A DNA stretch of 64,000 nucleotides from Siminovitchia sediminis (GCF_042680885.1 NZ_JBHUEO010000030.1:19325-83324); one strand, 5' to 3'; positions 1-8,747 are shown, numbered from the stretch's first letter. Translations and numbers: made by a program. The notes: generated from the letters alone by a model not told the origin.

Positions 1-441
1 AAACAATTAATTGAGGACGAGGGATTAGGGCTTGAAATTGTTGAAGCTTCCGTGGCTACATCTGCTGATGTAAAACAGGCTGCTGAATCACTCGTAGGCA
101 GTGTAGATTCCATGTATACCATTACAGATAACACGGTCGTATCTGCACTGGAATCCGTAGTATCTGTTGCGAACGACAATAACATTCCTATGATGGTTGG
201 GGAATTCGATTCAGTTGAAAGAGGCGGCTTTGGGGCCTACGGCTTTGAATATTATGACATTGGATATGAGGCTGGCCAGATGGCGGTTAAAGTACTGAAA
301 GGTGAAAGTGAGCCTGCTGAAATGCCGGTCCAATATCCACAGAACCTGAAATTTGTCATTAACAAAGAAACTGCTGATGCCGTTGGTATTGAAATCAAAG
401 ATGAATGGAATGCAGAGGACGTTAAAGAATTAGAAAAATAA
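1..441 (+). CDS. ABC transporter substrate-binding protein, C-terminal part (TrpX-like, partial)
   Basis: The reading frame is open from the first base of the window, so the N-terminus and signal peptide lie outside. The visible 146 residues end with the second lobe of a periplasmic-binding-type fold of the ABC_sub_bind family (COG2984). Recognisable parts are the VGSVDSMYTITDN hinge region, the NIPMMVGEFDSV strand and the GYEAGQMAVKVLKGE helix. In Gram-positives this family supplies a lipoprotein receptor to COG4120/COG1101 transporters, some of which are assigned to tryptophan or tyrosine uptake. The permease starts 14 bp downstream after an AAGGAGATGA ribosome site, so the three genes form one operon. 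The ligand is inferred only from family and context. Confidence 0.85.
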   Translation, partial: KQLIEDEGLGLEIVEASVATSADVKQAAESLVGSVDSMYTITDNTVVSALESVVSVANDNNIPMMVGEFDSVERGGFGAYGFEYYDIGYEAGQMAVKVLKGESEPAEMPVQYPQNLKFVINKETADAVGIEIKDEWNAEDVKELEK

Positions 442-455
442 GGAGATGATTCTAT

Positions 456-1505
456 ATGTTTGCAGCTCTGTTTGGCTCCGTTGAGCAAGGAATCATCTAT
501 GCAATTATGGCCCTTGGCGTGTATCTTTCGTTCCGGGTTCTTGATTTTCCGGATCTGACTGTAGATGGAAGCTTTGTAACAGGTGCTGCGGTTGCTGCCA
601 CGATGATCATCTTCGGATATCATCCGGCAGCAGCCACAGTAACTGCCCTTGTCATCGGCTTTTTTGCCGGCTGTATAACAGGACTGTTAAATACGAAAGG
701 AAAGATTAATCCCCTTTTATCCGGTATATTAATGATGATTGCCTTATATTCAATCAATTTACGCATTATGGGGATGACTTCAGATACTTCTGTCGGCAGG
801 CCGAATATTCCGCTTTTGAATTCTGAAACCATCTTTTCACAGTTTCAGGGCTTTTGGGGATCACTCGGCATTGACACAGCTTTAAACAGTATGTTGGCCG
901 CGATCGGCATCAAGCACCTTCCATCGACATGGGGCACGCTCGTTCTAATGGCGATTGTCACATTGATTATCAAGTTGGCTGCAGATTGGTTTTTGCGTAC
1001 AGAAGTCGGTCTGGCCATTAGAGCAACCGGGGATAATAAACGGATGATCAGAAGCTTTTCAGCAAATACAGATAATCTTGTAATCCTGGGATTGGGGATT
1101 TCAAACGGACTCGTTGCTTTATCAGGAGCATTGATCGCTCAGTACTCCAAGTTTTCGGATATCGGAATGGGAATCGGAATGATTATTATAGGTCTTGCTT
1201 CTGTGATCATTGGTGAAGCCATTTTTGGTACAAAGACAATTGTAAGAACAACACTGGCAGTTATAGCGGGTGCTATTATTTACCGTATTGTTCTTGGTTT
1301 GGCTTTGCGGATCAAGCTGCTTGATACAGGAGATATGAAACTGATCACAGCTGTCATTGTGATTGCAGCTCTTGTTATGCCTCAAATCATTGATAAGAGA
1401 AGAGAGAACAAGCGAAAGGCAAAGCGTCACGCTGAAAGGATGGCAGCTTTAAAAAATACTGATAACAAGGAGGTCGAAACCGTTGCTGAAGCTCGAACAG
1501 ATTAG
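456..1505 (+). CDS. ABC transporter permease (COG4120, TrpY-like)
   Basis: A 349-residue polytopic membrane protein with about eight or nine hydrophobic segments, starting at an ATG preceded by AAGGAGATGA. The N-terminal stretch SVEQGIIYAIMALGVYLSFRVL and the following DFPDLTVDGSF motif are typical of the COG4120 permeases, which resemble branched-chain amino acid permeases of the LivH type. The C-terminus is a basic, charged cytosolic tail rich in Lys, Arg and Glu. Its last 23 bases overlap the ATPase gene. It should form the transmembrane channel for the substrate delivered by the upstream binding protein. Confidence 0.85.
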   Translation: MFAALFGSVEQGIIYAIMALGVYLSFRVLDFPDLTVDGSFVTGAAVAATMIIFGYHPAAATVTALVIGFFAGCITGLLNTKGKINPLLSGILMMIALYSINLRIMGMTSDTSVGRPNIPLLNSETIFSQFQGFWGSLGIDTALNSMLAAIGIKHLPSTWGTLVLMAIVTLIIKLAADWFLRTEVGLAIRATGDNKRMIRSFSANTDNLVILGLGISNGLVALSGALIAQYSKFSDIGMGIGMIIIGLASVIIGEAIFGTKTIVRTTLAVIAGAIIYRIVLGLALRIKLLDTGDMKLITAVIVIAALVMPQIIDKRRENKRKAKRHAERMAALKNTDNKEVETVAEARTD

Positions 1506-2280
1506 CAAAATCTTCAACGAAGGAACACCGGATGAAAAAATAGCTCTGGATCGAGTGAACTATTCATTAAAAAAAGGCGATTTCGTTACAGTCATCGGCA
1601 GTAACGGTGCTGGAAAGTCCACTTTGATGAATATGATTTCAGGTGTTTTGACCCCGGATGTCGGTACAGTTGAAATTGAATCCAGAGATGTTACTAAGCT
1701 CCCGGAATTTAAACGTTCCCGTTTCATAGGGAGGGTATTCCAGGACCCTATGGCTGGAACCGCTCCTTCCATGACAATTGAAGAAAATTTGGCCATGGCG
1801 TATTCCCGAAATAAAAAAAGAACATTGAAAAGTGGAGTGGACCGTAAAAGAAAGGACTTTTTCAGGACCGCACTTGAAAGACTGCATTTAAATTTAGAAA
1901 ATCGTTTGAATGCAAAAGTGGGTCTTTTGTCCGGAGGGGAAAGGCAAGCCTTATCGCTGCTGATGGCAACTTTCACTCAACCCTCTATTTTATTGCTTGA
2001 CGAGCACACGGCTGCTCTCGACCCGGCAAGAGCTGAATTGATTACCAAATTAACGAAAGAGCTGGTAGAAAAAGATCAACTGACGACGTTGATGGTTACC
2101 CATAACATGCAGCAGGCGTTAGACCTTGGAAACCGTCTGATTATGATGGATAAGGGCCAAATTATCCTTGAAGTTGAAGAAGAAGAGAAGAAAAAGTTAA
2201 CCATTGAGACGCTGCTGGAAGAGTTTCAGCGGATTCGCGGTGAACAATTTGCCAGCGACAAGGCACTGCTTGCTAATTAA
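1483..2280 (+). CDS. ABC transporter ATP-binding protein (COG1101, TrpZ-like)
   Basis: A 265-residue ABC ATPase. The Walker A motif GSNGAGKS is near residues 39-46, the signature LSGGERQ near 149-155 and the Walker B/D-loop ILLLDEHTAALD near 169-180. The start is a TTG at 1483, placed 9 bases after a perfect AAGGAGG inside the permease gene, so translation is probably coupled to the permease. The substitution of His after the catalytic Glu (DEH) is seen in this subfamily. With the two upstream genes it makes a complete importer; a weak terminator-like hairpin follows at about 2316-2355. Confidence 0.87.
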   Translation: MLKLEQISKIFNEGTPDEKIALDRVNYSLKKGDFVTVIGSNGAGKSTLMNMISGVLTPDVGTVEIESRDVTKLPEFKRSRFIGRVFQDPMAGTAPSMTIEENLAMAYSRNKKRTLKSGVDRKRKDFFRTALERLHLNLENRLNAKVGLLSGGERQALSLLMATFTQPSILLLDEHTAALDPARAELITKLTKELVEKDQLTTLMVTHNMQQALDLGNRLIMMDKGQIILEVEEEEKKKLTIETLLEEFQRIRGEQFASDKALLAN

Positions 2281-2315
2281 GCAAGGTCTTACCAGATATG
2301 CTGTACCGAAACCGG

Positions 2316-2355
2316 CGGGGCTTTGTAATGCATTCGATGATACATGCCCCTTTTT
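2316..2355 (+). terminator. Probable terminator of the ABC transporter operon
   Basis: GGGGC at 2317-2321 can pair with GCCCC at 2346-2350, which is followed directly by five T residues. The loop is long and the stem imperfect, so the call is tentative. It would separate the transporter from the dehydrogenase gene. Confidence 0.4.
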
Positions 2356-2370
2356 GCCGGATAAAGTAAA

Positions 2371-2384
2371 TGAAAGCGCTTCAA
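2371..2384. promoter_or_regulatory. Candidate cre (CcpA) site upstream of the amino acid dehydrogenase
   Basis: TGAAAGCGCTTCAA lies 29 bases before the GTG start. It matches the cre consensus TGWAANCGNTNNCA except near the 3' end and has a GAAGCGCTTC-like palindromic core. A site here would allow glucose repression of amino acid catabolism, which is usual in Bacillus. No clear SigA promoter was located to judge its position. Confidence 0.45.
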
Positions 2385-2412
2385 CACAGAACAGCATGAA
2401 AGGAAGAGAGCT

Positions 2413-3522
2413 GTGAATTTTTTTGATGAGATTCAGGAGCACGAACAAGTAGTTGTCTGCAACGATCCAAAGACAGGTTTAAAGGCAATCATTGCGATTC
2501 ATAGCACTGCTCTTGGGCCCGCAACAGGAGGATGCAGAATGTTTCCTTATACTTCATTTGAAGAGGCACTGGAAGATGTTCTGCGCTTATCTAAAGGAAT
2601 GACATACAAGTGTGCAGCGGCTGATGTAGATTTTGGCGGCGGTAAAGCTGTCATTATTGGAAATCCGGCCAAAGATAAATCTCCGGAACTTTTCAGGGCA
2701 TTTGGCAGGTTCGTTGAATCACTGAATGGACGCTTTTATACAGGAACAGATATGGGGACAGAACCTTCCGACTTTGTTCATGCGATGAAAGAGACCAATT
2801 GTATTATCGGCCTGCCGGAAGAATACGGCGGAGGAGGGGACTCTTCTGTTCCAACAGCTTTGGGCGTCATTTACGGCATTCAAGCAACAAACCAGTTTAT
2901 TAACGGCTCCAGTGAACTTGAAGGCAAGACGTTTGCAGTACAAGGACTCGGGAAAGTCGGCTTTAAAGTAGCGGAAAGGCTTCTCCTGGAAGATGCAAAG
3001 CTTTATGTTGCTGAACCGAATGAACGGATCATTGCTAATTTGGTCAGGCGCGGAGAAGAGCTCGGTAATTCGTCGATCAAGGCTGTTTACAGTGATGATA
3101 TATATAGTGTTGAAGCGGATGTATTTGTTCCGTGTGCAATCGGAGGAATACTGAATGATGAAACAATCCAGATGCTGAAGACAAAAGCGGTTGTAGGATC
3201 GGCAAATAATCAGTTAAAAGAAGAACATCACAGTCGTGTACTTCAGGAAAGAGGCATTATTTATGCCCCTGATTACATTGTAAATGCGGGAGGGCTGATC
3301 CAAGTAACGGATGAACTTTACGGGGCCAACAAGGAACGGATTTTAACGAAAACTAAAGCCATCTATGATTCCCTCTTACAAATTTTTCAAGTTTCGGAAA
3401 GAGAAGGAATATCTACTCTGGAGGCATCCAACCGTTTTTGTGAAAAGAAAATAAGGGCCAGCAGAGAGGGGAATAGTTTTTTTACAAGAGGCATCCCGCC
3501 GAAATGGCATATTAGGCAATAA
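2413..3522 (+). CDS. Phenylalanine dehydrogenase-like amino acid dehydrogenase (Glu/Leu/Phe/Val family)
   Basis: A 369-residue NAD-dependent L-amino acid dehydrogenase that would convert an amino acid to its 2-oxoacid and ammonia. It starts at a GTG after GGAAGAG. The catalytic lysines lie in GMTYKC (Lys66) and FGGGKAV (Lys78), and the Rossmann motif is QGLGKVG (about 177-183), with an acidic residue at the end of the next strand, fitting NAD. At the two positions known to separate phenylalanine from leucine dehydrogenases it has the Phe-type residues: Gly111 in FYTGTDMGT and Leu295 in NAGGLIQV. The GGCRMFPY and DVDFGGGK segments also read like phenylalanine dehydrogenase. It sits in front of an E1 alpha/beta pair that could oxidise the product. 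Leucine or valine activity is not excluded. Confidence 0.82.
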   Translation: MNFFDEIQEHEQVVVCNDPKTGLKAIIAIHSTALGPATGGCRMFPYTSFEEALEDVLRLSKGMTYKCAAADVDFGGGKAVIIGNPAKDKSPELFRAFGRFVESLNGRFYTGTDMGTEPSDFVHAMKETNCIIGLPEEYGGGGDSSVPTALGVIYGIQATNQFINGSSELEGKTFAVQGLGKVGFKVAERLLLEDAKLYVAEPNERIIANLVRRGEELGNSSIKAVYSDDIYSVEADVFVPCAIGGILNDETIQMLKTKAVVGSANNQLKEEHHSRVLQERGIIYAPDYIVNAGGLIQVTDELYGANKERILTKTKAIYDSLLQIFQVSEREGISTLEASNRFCEKKIRASREGNSFFTRGIPPKWHIRQ

Positions 3523-3551
3523 TATCCATGTGTTCTTAAAGGAGGAGTACC

Positions 3552-4622
3552 ATGGAGGAGAAATTTAGAAAGGTCGTATATATAGACGGTGACGGGAATC
3601 TCGTAAACAATGAAGTGAAAACTGAGTTGACGGAAGATTTCGTGAAATTATGCTATCGGCAGCTTGTTCTTATGCGGACCTTTGACAGAAAAGCGATCAA
3701 TATGCAGCGGCAGGGGAGACTGGGAACTTATGCTCCATTTGAGGGGCAGGAAGCAGCACAGGTAGGGAGCGCTTTGGCTCTCAGGCCGGATGATTGGATT
3801 TTTCCGACCTACAGGGATCATGCAGCAACCATGACATTTGGAATGCCCATGGAAACCGTAATGCTTTATTGGAATGGCAGATCTGAAGGCTGTGTTCCAC
3901 CTAAGGGTAAGAGAATATTCCCACCGGCAGTTCCGCTCGCAACACAGCTGCCGCATGCCGCAGGGGCTGCCATGGCTGAACAATATAAAGGGACAAAACA
4001 TGCAGTCATTGTGTACTTTGGTGACGGATCTACATCTGAAGGTGATTTCCATGAGGGACTGAACTTTGCCAGTATTTTTCATGCACCTGTCGTTTTCTTT
4101 AATCAAAATAATCATTACGCTATTTCTGTGCCACTGGAAAAGCAGATGAATTCTCAAACGATTGCCCAAAAAGCAGTTGCATATGACATTCCGGGAGTGC
4201 AAATAGACGGGAATGATGTATTTGCCGCTTATCTGGAAACAAAAAAAGCATTGGAAAGAGCGAGAGCAGGAGATGGACCAACCTTGATTGAAGCAGTGAC
4301 GTGGCGGTACGGTGCCCATACAACAGCCGATGATCCAACGAAATACCGGGATCAAACGCTGAGTGAAACCAAACGGAAAAATGGAGATCCGATTTTAAGG
4401 CTGGAAAGATATATGAAGAAAGAAGGGATATGGGATGAGACATGGTCTGAATCTATTGGGGAGGAAGCAGCTGAAACAGTAGAAAGTGCCGTCCGAAAAA
4501 TGGAGTCTTATCCTGCAGTCGATGTCAATGCTCTATTTGATCACGTATTTGAAGTGAAACCATGGATCATTCAGGAACAAAAAGATCAATATATTGCTTT
4601 CTTGCGAGGTGTTCAGTCATGA
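3552..4622 (+). CDS. 2-oxoacid dehydrogenase E1 component, alpha subunit (PdhA/BkdAA-like)
   Basis: A 356-residue thiamine-diphosphate enzyme subunit, with ATG at 3552 after GGAGGAG. The TPP/Mg motif runs from GDGSTSEGDFHEGLNF to the Asn pair in NQNNHYAIS. The LGTYAPFEGQEAAQVG and FPTYRDHAAT segments are typical of alpha2beta2-type E1 alpha chains acting on pyruvate or branched 2-oxoacids. The gene lies 29 bp after the amino acid dehydrogenase and overlaps the beta subunit gene in an ATGA junction, so the three are probably co-transcribed and the E1 may take the 2-oxoacid made upstream. No E2 or E3 gene lies nearby; these would have to come from another complex. The exact 2-oxoacid cannot be read from sequence. 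Confidence 0.85.
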   Translation: MEEKFRKVVYIDGDGNLVNNEVKTELTEDFVKLCYRQLVLMRTFDRKAINMQRQGRLGTYAPFEGQEAAQVGSALALRPDDWIFPTYRDHAATMTFGMPMETVMLYWNGRSEGCVPPKGKRIFPPAVPLATQLPHAAGAAMAEQYKGTKHAVIVYFGDGSTSEGDFHEGLNFASIFHAPVVFFNQNNHYAISVPLEKQMNSQTIAQKAVAYDIPGVQIDGNDVFAAYLETKKALERARAGDGPTLIEAVTWRYGAHTTADDPTKYRDQTLSETKRKNGDPILRLERYMKKEGIWDETWSESIGEEAAETVESAVRKMESYPAVDVNALFDHVFEVKPWIIQEQKDQYIAFLRGVQS

Positions 4623-5617
4623 GTATATCTGCACCGGCTTCACAAAAGCTGACATTGGTTCAAGCGGTTACCGATGGACTAAGAACAATGATGAAGGAAC
4701 GTGAAGAAATCATACTCATGGGAGAAGACATCGGAGTCAATGGCGGGGTGTTCCGTGCAACGGATGGACTCATACAAGAGTTTGGAGAAAAACGGGTGAT
4801 CGACACTCCCATCAGTGAAGCAGGAATTGCCGGGACAGCCGTCGGGATGGCGGTCAACGGTCTGTTGCCAGTTATAGAAATGCAATTTCTGGGTTTTATA
4901 TATCCTGCCTTTGAGCAAATTATGACGCATGTCACCAGGCTTAGAATGAGAACTAACAGTCATTATCATGTCCCTCTTGTAATTCGTGCCCCATACGGAG
5001 CCGGGATCCGTGCTCCTGAAATCCATTCTGACAGTGTTGAAGCTTTATTTACTCATATGCCGGGAATCAAGGTAGTTTGTCCGGCCAATCCCTATGATGC
5101 CAAAGGGCTGTTGATTGCCAGCATTGAAGACCCTGATCCGGTTCTGTTTTTGGAATCCATGAGATCGTATCGGGCATTCAGAGAAGACGTTCCAAAAAAG
5201 AAGTATACCGTTGAGATAGGGAAAGCAAAAAAGCTTGCTGATGGCGAAGATGTAACACTTATTGCCTGGGGGGCAATGGTACCCGTTGCAGTGAAAGCTG
5301 CCAATCGAATGGAAGAAAAAGGAATAACTTGTGAAGTTTTGGATTTGCGGACATTATATCCGCTTGACCGCGATATGATTGCAGAATCAGTACAAAAAAC
5401 CGGGAGAGCTGTGATTGTTCATGAAGCGCATGCAACAAGCGGATTGGGGGCAGAAATTATTGCTTTGATCAATGATACCTCCTTTCTTTATTTAAAGTCA
5501 CCGATTGAAAGAGTAACAGGGTTTGATGTTCCGGTTCCGTTTTATTCTTTGGAACAGCATTATTTGCCAACACCAGACCGGGTGGCAGCGGCGATTGAAA
5601 GAGTGGTCCATTTCTAA
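4619..5617 (+). CDS. 2-oxoacid dehydrogenase E1 component, beta subunit (PdhB/BkdAB-like)
   Basis: A 332-residue transketolase-type beta chain. The start is taken at the ATG at 4619, which overlaps the alpha stop codon (ATGA) and follows GAGGTG by seven bases; a longer frame to 4562 has no ribosome site. Family segments visible are MGEDIGVNGGVFRATDGL, DTPISEAGIAGTAVGMA, EMQFLGFIYPAFEQI and VCPANPYDAKGLL, followed by the C-terminal transketolase domain with VLDLRTLYPLD and VHEAHATSGLGAEI. It pairs with the alpha subunit to decarboxylate a 2-oxoacid and load an E2 lipoyl domain. A strong terminator follows at once. Confidence 0.87.
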   Translation: MSISAPASQKLTLVQAVTDGLRTMMKEREEIILMGEDIGVNGGVFRATDGLIQEFGEKRVIDTPISEAGIAGTAVGMAVNGLLPVIEMQFLGFIYPAFEQIMTHVTRLRMRTNSHYHVPLVIRAPYGAGIRAPEIHSDSVEALFTHMPGIKVVCPANPYDAKGLLIASIEDPDPVLFLESMRSYRAFREDVPKKKYTVEIGKAKKLADGEDVTLIAWGAMVPVAVKAANRMEEKGITCEVLDLRTLYPLDRDMIAESVQKTGRAVIVHEAHATSGLGAEIIALINDTSFLYLKSPIERVTGFDVPVPFYSLEQHYLPTPDRVAAAIERVVHF

Positions 5618-5625
5618 AAACATGT

Positions 5626-5656
5626 AAAAGGTCTAATCGCCTGGATTAGACCTTTT
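5626..5656 (+). terminator. Rho-independent terminator after the E1 beta gene
   Basis: A perfect nine-base stem GGTCTAATC/GATTAGACC with a five-base loop, extended by AAAA/TTTT pairing and followed by a T run. It closes the dehydrogenase operon. Confidence 0.9.
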
Positions 5657-5766
5657 TTCAGTGCATTCCTGAAAAAAGCATAGGCCATCAGGGATTGAGC
5701 ACATGCAGAAATATGCAAACGGCATGATTGCGGTGATCCACACAGCGTCTTTTTAATTATAGTTCT

Positions 5767-7065
5767 CTAATGAGGGACAAATGCCAATTGATAGAAAAAC
5801 AGTACAGAAAATATATATACAAGCCAGTGAACCTCTCTCCATTTTCCTTTCACGGCTTTCATTAAAGGATATGAGATAAAGCCCAAAGCGATTCCTGTGG
5901 CAATACTGGATGTAAGGGGCATACTTAAGATAATTAAAAATGCCGGAAAGGCTTCATCGATCTCTTTCCAGTTGATATCGGACACAGACCCGATCATTAA
6001 GCTTCCTACGATGATAAGGGCAGGTGCTGTAATGGCAGATAATCCGGAAACAGCGCTTACCAGCGGTCCGAAAAAAGCTGCCGCTATAAACAGGAGAGAA
6101 ACGGTTAAGGTCGTTAAGCCTGTCCGCCCACCGGCAGCCACGCCTGATGATGATTCGACGTAAGCACTGGTCGGGCTCGTTCCAAACATAGCTCCGGCAG
6201 TTGTAGCAACCGAATCTGCCAGGAGTGCCTGCCGCGCACGAGGGAAGGTGTTTCCCTTCATCAATCCCGCTTGCTGGGCAACACCGATCATCGTACCGGT
6301 TGTATCAAAAATCGTAACAAGCAGGAAGGAGAAGACAACTGCATAGAGGAAATGCTCTGCTACATTACTTATGGCAACAAACGGGTTGGTTACAATCAAA
6401 CCTTCCGGCAGGGAAGGTATTTGTATAAAACCTTGGTCAAATGAAAGTTGTCCGGTGAAAAAAGCAACTGCTGCTGTAATGACCATGCCGATAAATAGTG
6501 CCCCATGGATGTTACGGGCCATCAAGATGAGTGTCACTGCCAGACCAAGCAGGGTGAGCAGAGCACTAGGAGAGTGAAGGTCGCCCAATGCAACGAGATT
6601 AGATGGATGCGCAACAATAATTCCGGACATCCTCAAGCCAATGAAAGCGATAAACAGGCCGATCCCTGCTGTTATTCCGCTTTTTAAGTTGGCAGGGATC
6701 GCTTCTATTAATATTTTTCTAAAGGGTGTTAAGGATAAAATGATAAAAATGATACCGGCCACAAATACTGCGGAGAACGCAGCCACGTAGGATATGTTGT
6801 GCGTCCCGACTACGGAATAGGCAAAATAAGCATTTAATCCCATTCCCGGAGCGATGGCAATGGGGTAATTGGCCGCCAAAGCCATCCATAGGGTGCCGAT
6901 GACTGTAGCAATAATGGTCGCAGTGAACACTTGTTCAAAAGGTACACCGGCATCCTTTAAAATAATAGGGTTCACTACAACAATATATACCATCGTCAAA
7001 AATGTCGTAATTCCCGCCAAAATTTCTGTTTTTACTGTCGTTTGATTTTCCTGTAATTTAAACAA
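5767..7065 (-). CDS. NCS2 (AzgA-type) purine permease, PbuG/PbuO-like
   Basis: A 432-residue polytopic permease of the AzgA branch of the NCS2 family, which imports hypoxanthine, guanine or adenine by proton symport. The N-terminal TTVKTEILAGITTFLTMVYIVVVNP, the GMGLNAYFAY segment, the FDTTGTMIGVAQQAG motif and the TSPTSAYVESSSGVAAGGRTGLT motif are all characteristic. The start is chosen as TTG at 7065 because GGAGG lies eight bases upstream; the in-frame TTG at 7083 has no ribosome site. It follows the Pit gene on the same strand with an intrinsic terminator immediately before its ribosome site, and no purine riboswitch fits in the short gap. Confidence 0.87.
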   Translation of the reverse strand: MFKLQENQTTVKTEILAGITTFLTMVYIVVVNPIILKDAGVPFEQVFTATIIATVIGTLWMALAANYPIAIAPGMGLNAYFAYSVVGTHNISYVAAFSAVFVAGIIFIILSLTPFRKILIEAIPANLKSGITAGIGLFIAFIGLRMSGIIVAHPSNLVALGDLHSPSALLTLLGLAVTLILMARNIHGALFIGMVITAAVAFFTGQLSFDQGFIQIPSLPEGLIVTNPFVAISNVAEHFLYAVVFSFLLVTIFDTTGTMIGVAQQAGLMKGNTFPRARQALLADSVATTAGAMFGTSPTSAYVESSSGVAAGGRTGLTTLTVSLLFIAAAFFGPLVSAVSGLSAITAPALIIVGSLMIGSVSDINWKEIDEAFPAFLIILSMPLTSSIATGIALGFISYPLMKAVKGKWREVHWLVYIFSVLFFYQLAFVPH

Positions 7066-7080
7066 CCTTACAACCTCCAA

Positions 7081-7108
7081 CAAAAAGCAATCCTTATCAA
7101 AGGATTGC
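7081..7108 (-). terminator. Intrinsic terminator between pit and the purine permease
   Basis: On the minus strand GCAATCC pairs with GGATTGC across an eight-base loop and is followed by TTTTTG. The T run ends only about two bases before the GGAGG of the purine permease gene. Confidence 0.8.
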
Positions 7109-7113
7109 AGAGT

Positions 7114-8112
7114 TTACATAAACACAGCCAAAAAGAAATAAAACAATGCAGAGAGCAAAATGGTAATAGGCAATGTGATAAACCAAGTCATCACCATTCT
7201 TTTGGCCGTATCCCACTTAACCCCTTTTACCCTGTGTGACGTTCCGACACCAAGTATGGAAGAGGAGATGACATGGGTGGTGCTGACCGGAAGATGGATG
7301 TAGGTGGCACCAAATATGATAAGTGCAGAACTTAAATCCGCTGCTACACCATTGACAGGTTTGATTTTCATGATTCTCCCTCCGACTGTCTTAATAATCC
7401 TCCATCCGCCGACAGAAGTACCCAATCCCATGGCAAGCGCACACGAAAATTGTACCCAAAAGGGAATATCAGTCGTCGTATGAAAATTGTTGGCAATCAG
7501 AGCCATTGTAATGATTCCCATTGCCTTTTGTGCATCATTCATGCCATGAGTGTACGCCTGCATGGATGCAGTAACAATCTGAAAGTAGCGGAATCGTTTA
7601 TTGGTTTTGGCCAAATTGAAATTTTTAAAAGAATGTTTAAAAATGGTATAAATGATAAATCCCAGTATAAATGCAAGGACCGGCGAAAAAATTAAAGCCT
7701 GCAATATCTTTATAAATCCATTGTAGTTAAGGATCTGCATGCCGGATGCTGCAATGGCTGCACCCGCAATAGACCCGATCAGCGCATGCGAAGAACTGCT
7801 TGGAATTCCAAAATACCAGGTAATCAAGTTCCAGGCAATGGCTGATAAAAGGGCGGCCATAATTACGACAGACCCGTTATCCAATGTAAATGGATCCACG
7901 ATATCCTTTGTAATGGTCTTGGCTACACCGGTAAAGGTCATGGCCCCCAAAAAATTCATAATGGCCGCAAGGATTACAGCCACTCGGGGCCTTAAAGCTT
8001 TCGTTGATACAGATGTGGCTATCGCGTTGGCTGTATCATGAAACCCATTGATGAAATCGAAGGAAAGAGCAAGTATAACAATCACTATGGTTATTAACAA
8101 AATTGAATCCAT
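7114..8112 (-). CDS. pit: Inorganic phosphate transporter, Pit family
   Basis: A 332-residue membrane protein of the PiT family (metal-phosphate/proton symporter). Both halves carry the family signature: the N-terminal GFHDTANAIATSVSTKAL and the C-terminal GTSVGGWRIIKTVGGRI plus VSTTHVISSSILGVG. The GIPSSSSHALIGSIAGAAIA segment is also typical. The length matches B. subtilis Pit. It starts 14 bp downstream of the DUF47 gene on the same strand, reproducing the B. subtilis ykaA-pit pair, where the DUF47 protein is thought to modulate transport. Confidence 0.92.
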   Translation of the reverse strand: MDSILLITIVIVILALSFDFINGFHDTANAIATSVSTKALRPRVAVILAAIMNFLGAMTFTGVAKTITKDIVDPFTLDNGSVVIMAALLSAIAWNLITWYFGIPSSSSHALIGSIAGAAIAASGMQILNYNGFIKILQALIFSPVLAFILGFIIYTIFKHSFKNFNLAKTNKRFRYFQIVTASMQAYTHGMNDAQKAMGIITMALIANNFHTTTDIPFWVQFSCALAMGLGTSVGGWRIIKTVGGRIMKIKPVNGVAADLSSALIIFGATYIHLPVSTTHVISSSILGVGTSHRVKGVKWDTAKRMVMTWFITLPITILLSALFYFFLAVFM

Positions 8113-8126
8113 TCATTAAGGCTCCC

Positions 8127-8747
8127 TTATGCGTTTTTCATAACAATGCTTTCTAATGTATTGGCGACGCCTTGGCAGTCGTCTGCAATTTGCTCCATAT
8201 GTTCATAGATTTCCTTATATTTAATCAGCTGGATCGGATCTTTTTCCTTTGCAAACAGGTTGGTCATTGCTTCACGCAGAATGTCATCGCATTTGGATTC
8301 ATAATCCTTTATTTTAATAGCGTGCGGGCGAACTTCTGGCAGCTTTTTGCTGAATAAAATTCCAATTGCCTTTTCTATCTCGATAGCACATTGAAGAATA
8401 GCCTCAACGAAAGCGACTACATATTCATCAGCTTGGACAATTCGATACATTTCAAACAGGCCGGCGGTATGTTCCATCCCATCCAGTACATCATCCATGA
8501 TCATGGAAAGGTCCCAAAGGTCCTCTCTTTCAATTGGTGTAATAAAAGAGTTGTTTAATTCTGTAATCATTTCGTGAACAAGGGAGTCACCCAGATTTTC
8601 ATACTCTTTCATCTTTTCTGCAAAAATATGTGTATCATCTTTATTTCCAAGCTTGTAATTGCAAAAATACTCAGCGCTCTCTTTTAAATTTGCCGCAATT
8701 TTCTCCAATAAAATGGCAAACTTATCTTTTTTCCTATATATAGCCAT
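8127..8747 (-). CDS. DUF47 family protein, Pit accessory regulator (YkaA-like)
   Basis: A 206-residue, all-helical PhoU-like protein of the DUF47 family. It begins MAIYRKKDKFAILLEKIAANLKESAEY, and the acidic ExxD-type repeats (KMKEYENLGDSLVHEM, KIKDYESKCDDILREAM) resemble the metal-binding repeats of PhoU. It precedes pit by 14 bp, so both are probably co-transcribed from a promoter in the 150-bp gap shared with the divergent aldo/keto reductase. A role in gating phosphate uptake is inferred from the conserved pairing. Confidence 0.88.
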   Translation of the reverse strand: MAIYRKKDKFAILLEKIAANLKESAEYFCNYKLGNKDDTHIFAEKMKEYENLGDSLVHEMITELNNSFITPIEREDLWDLSMIMDDVLDGMEHTAGLFEMYRIVQADEYVVAFVEAILQCAIEIEKAIGILFSKKLPEVRPHAIKIKDYESKCDDILREAMTNLFAKEKDPIQLIKYKEIYEHMEQIADDCQGVANTLESIVMKNA

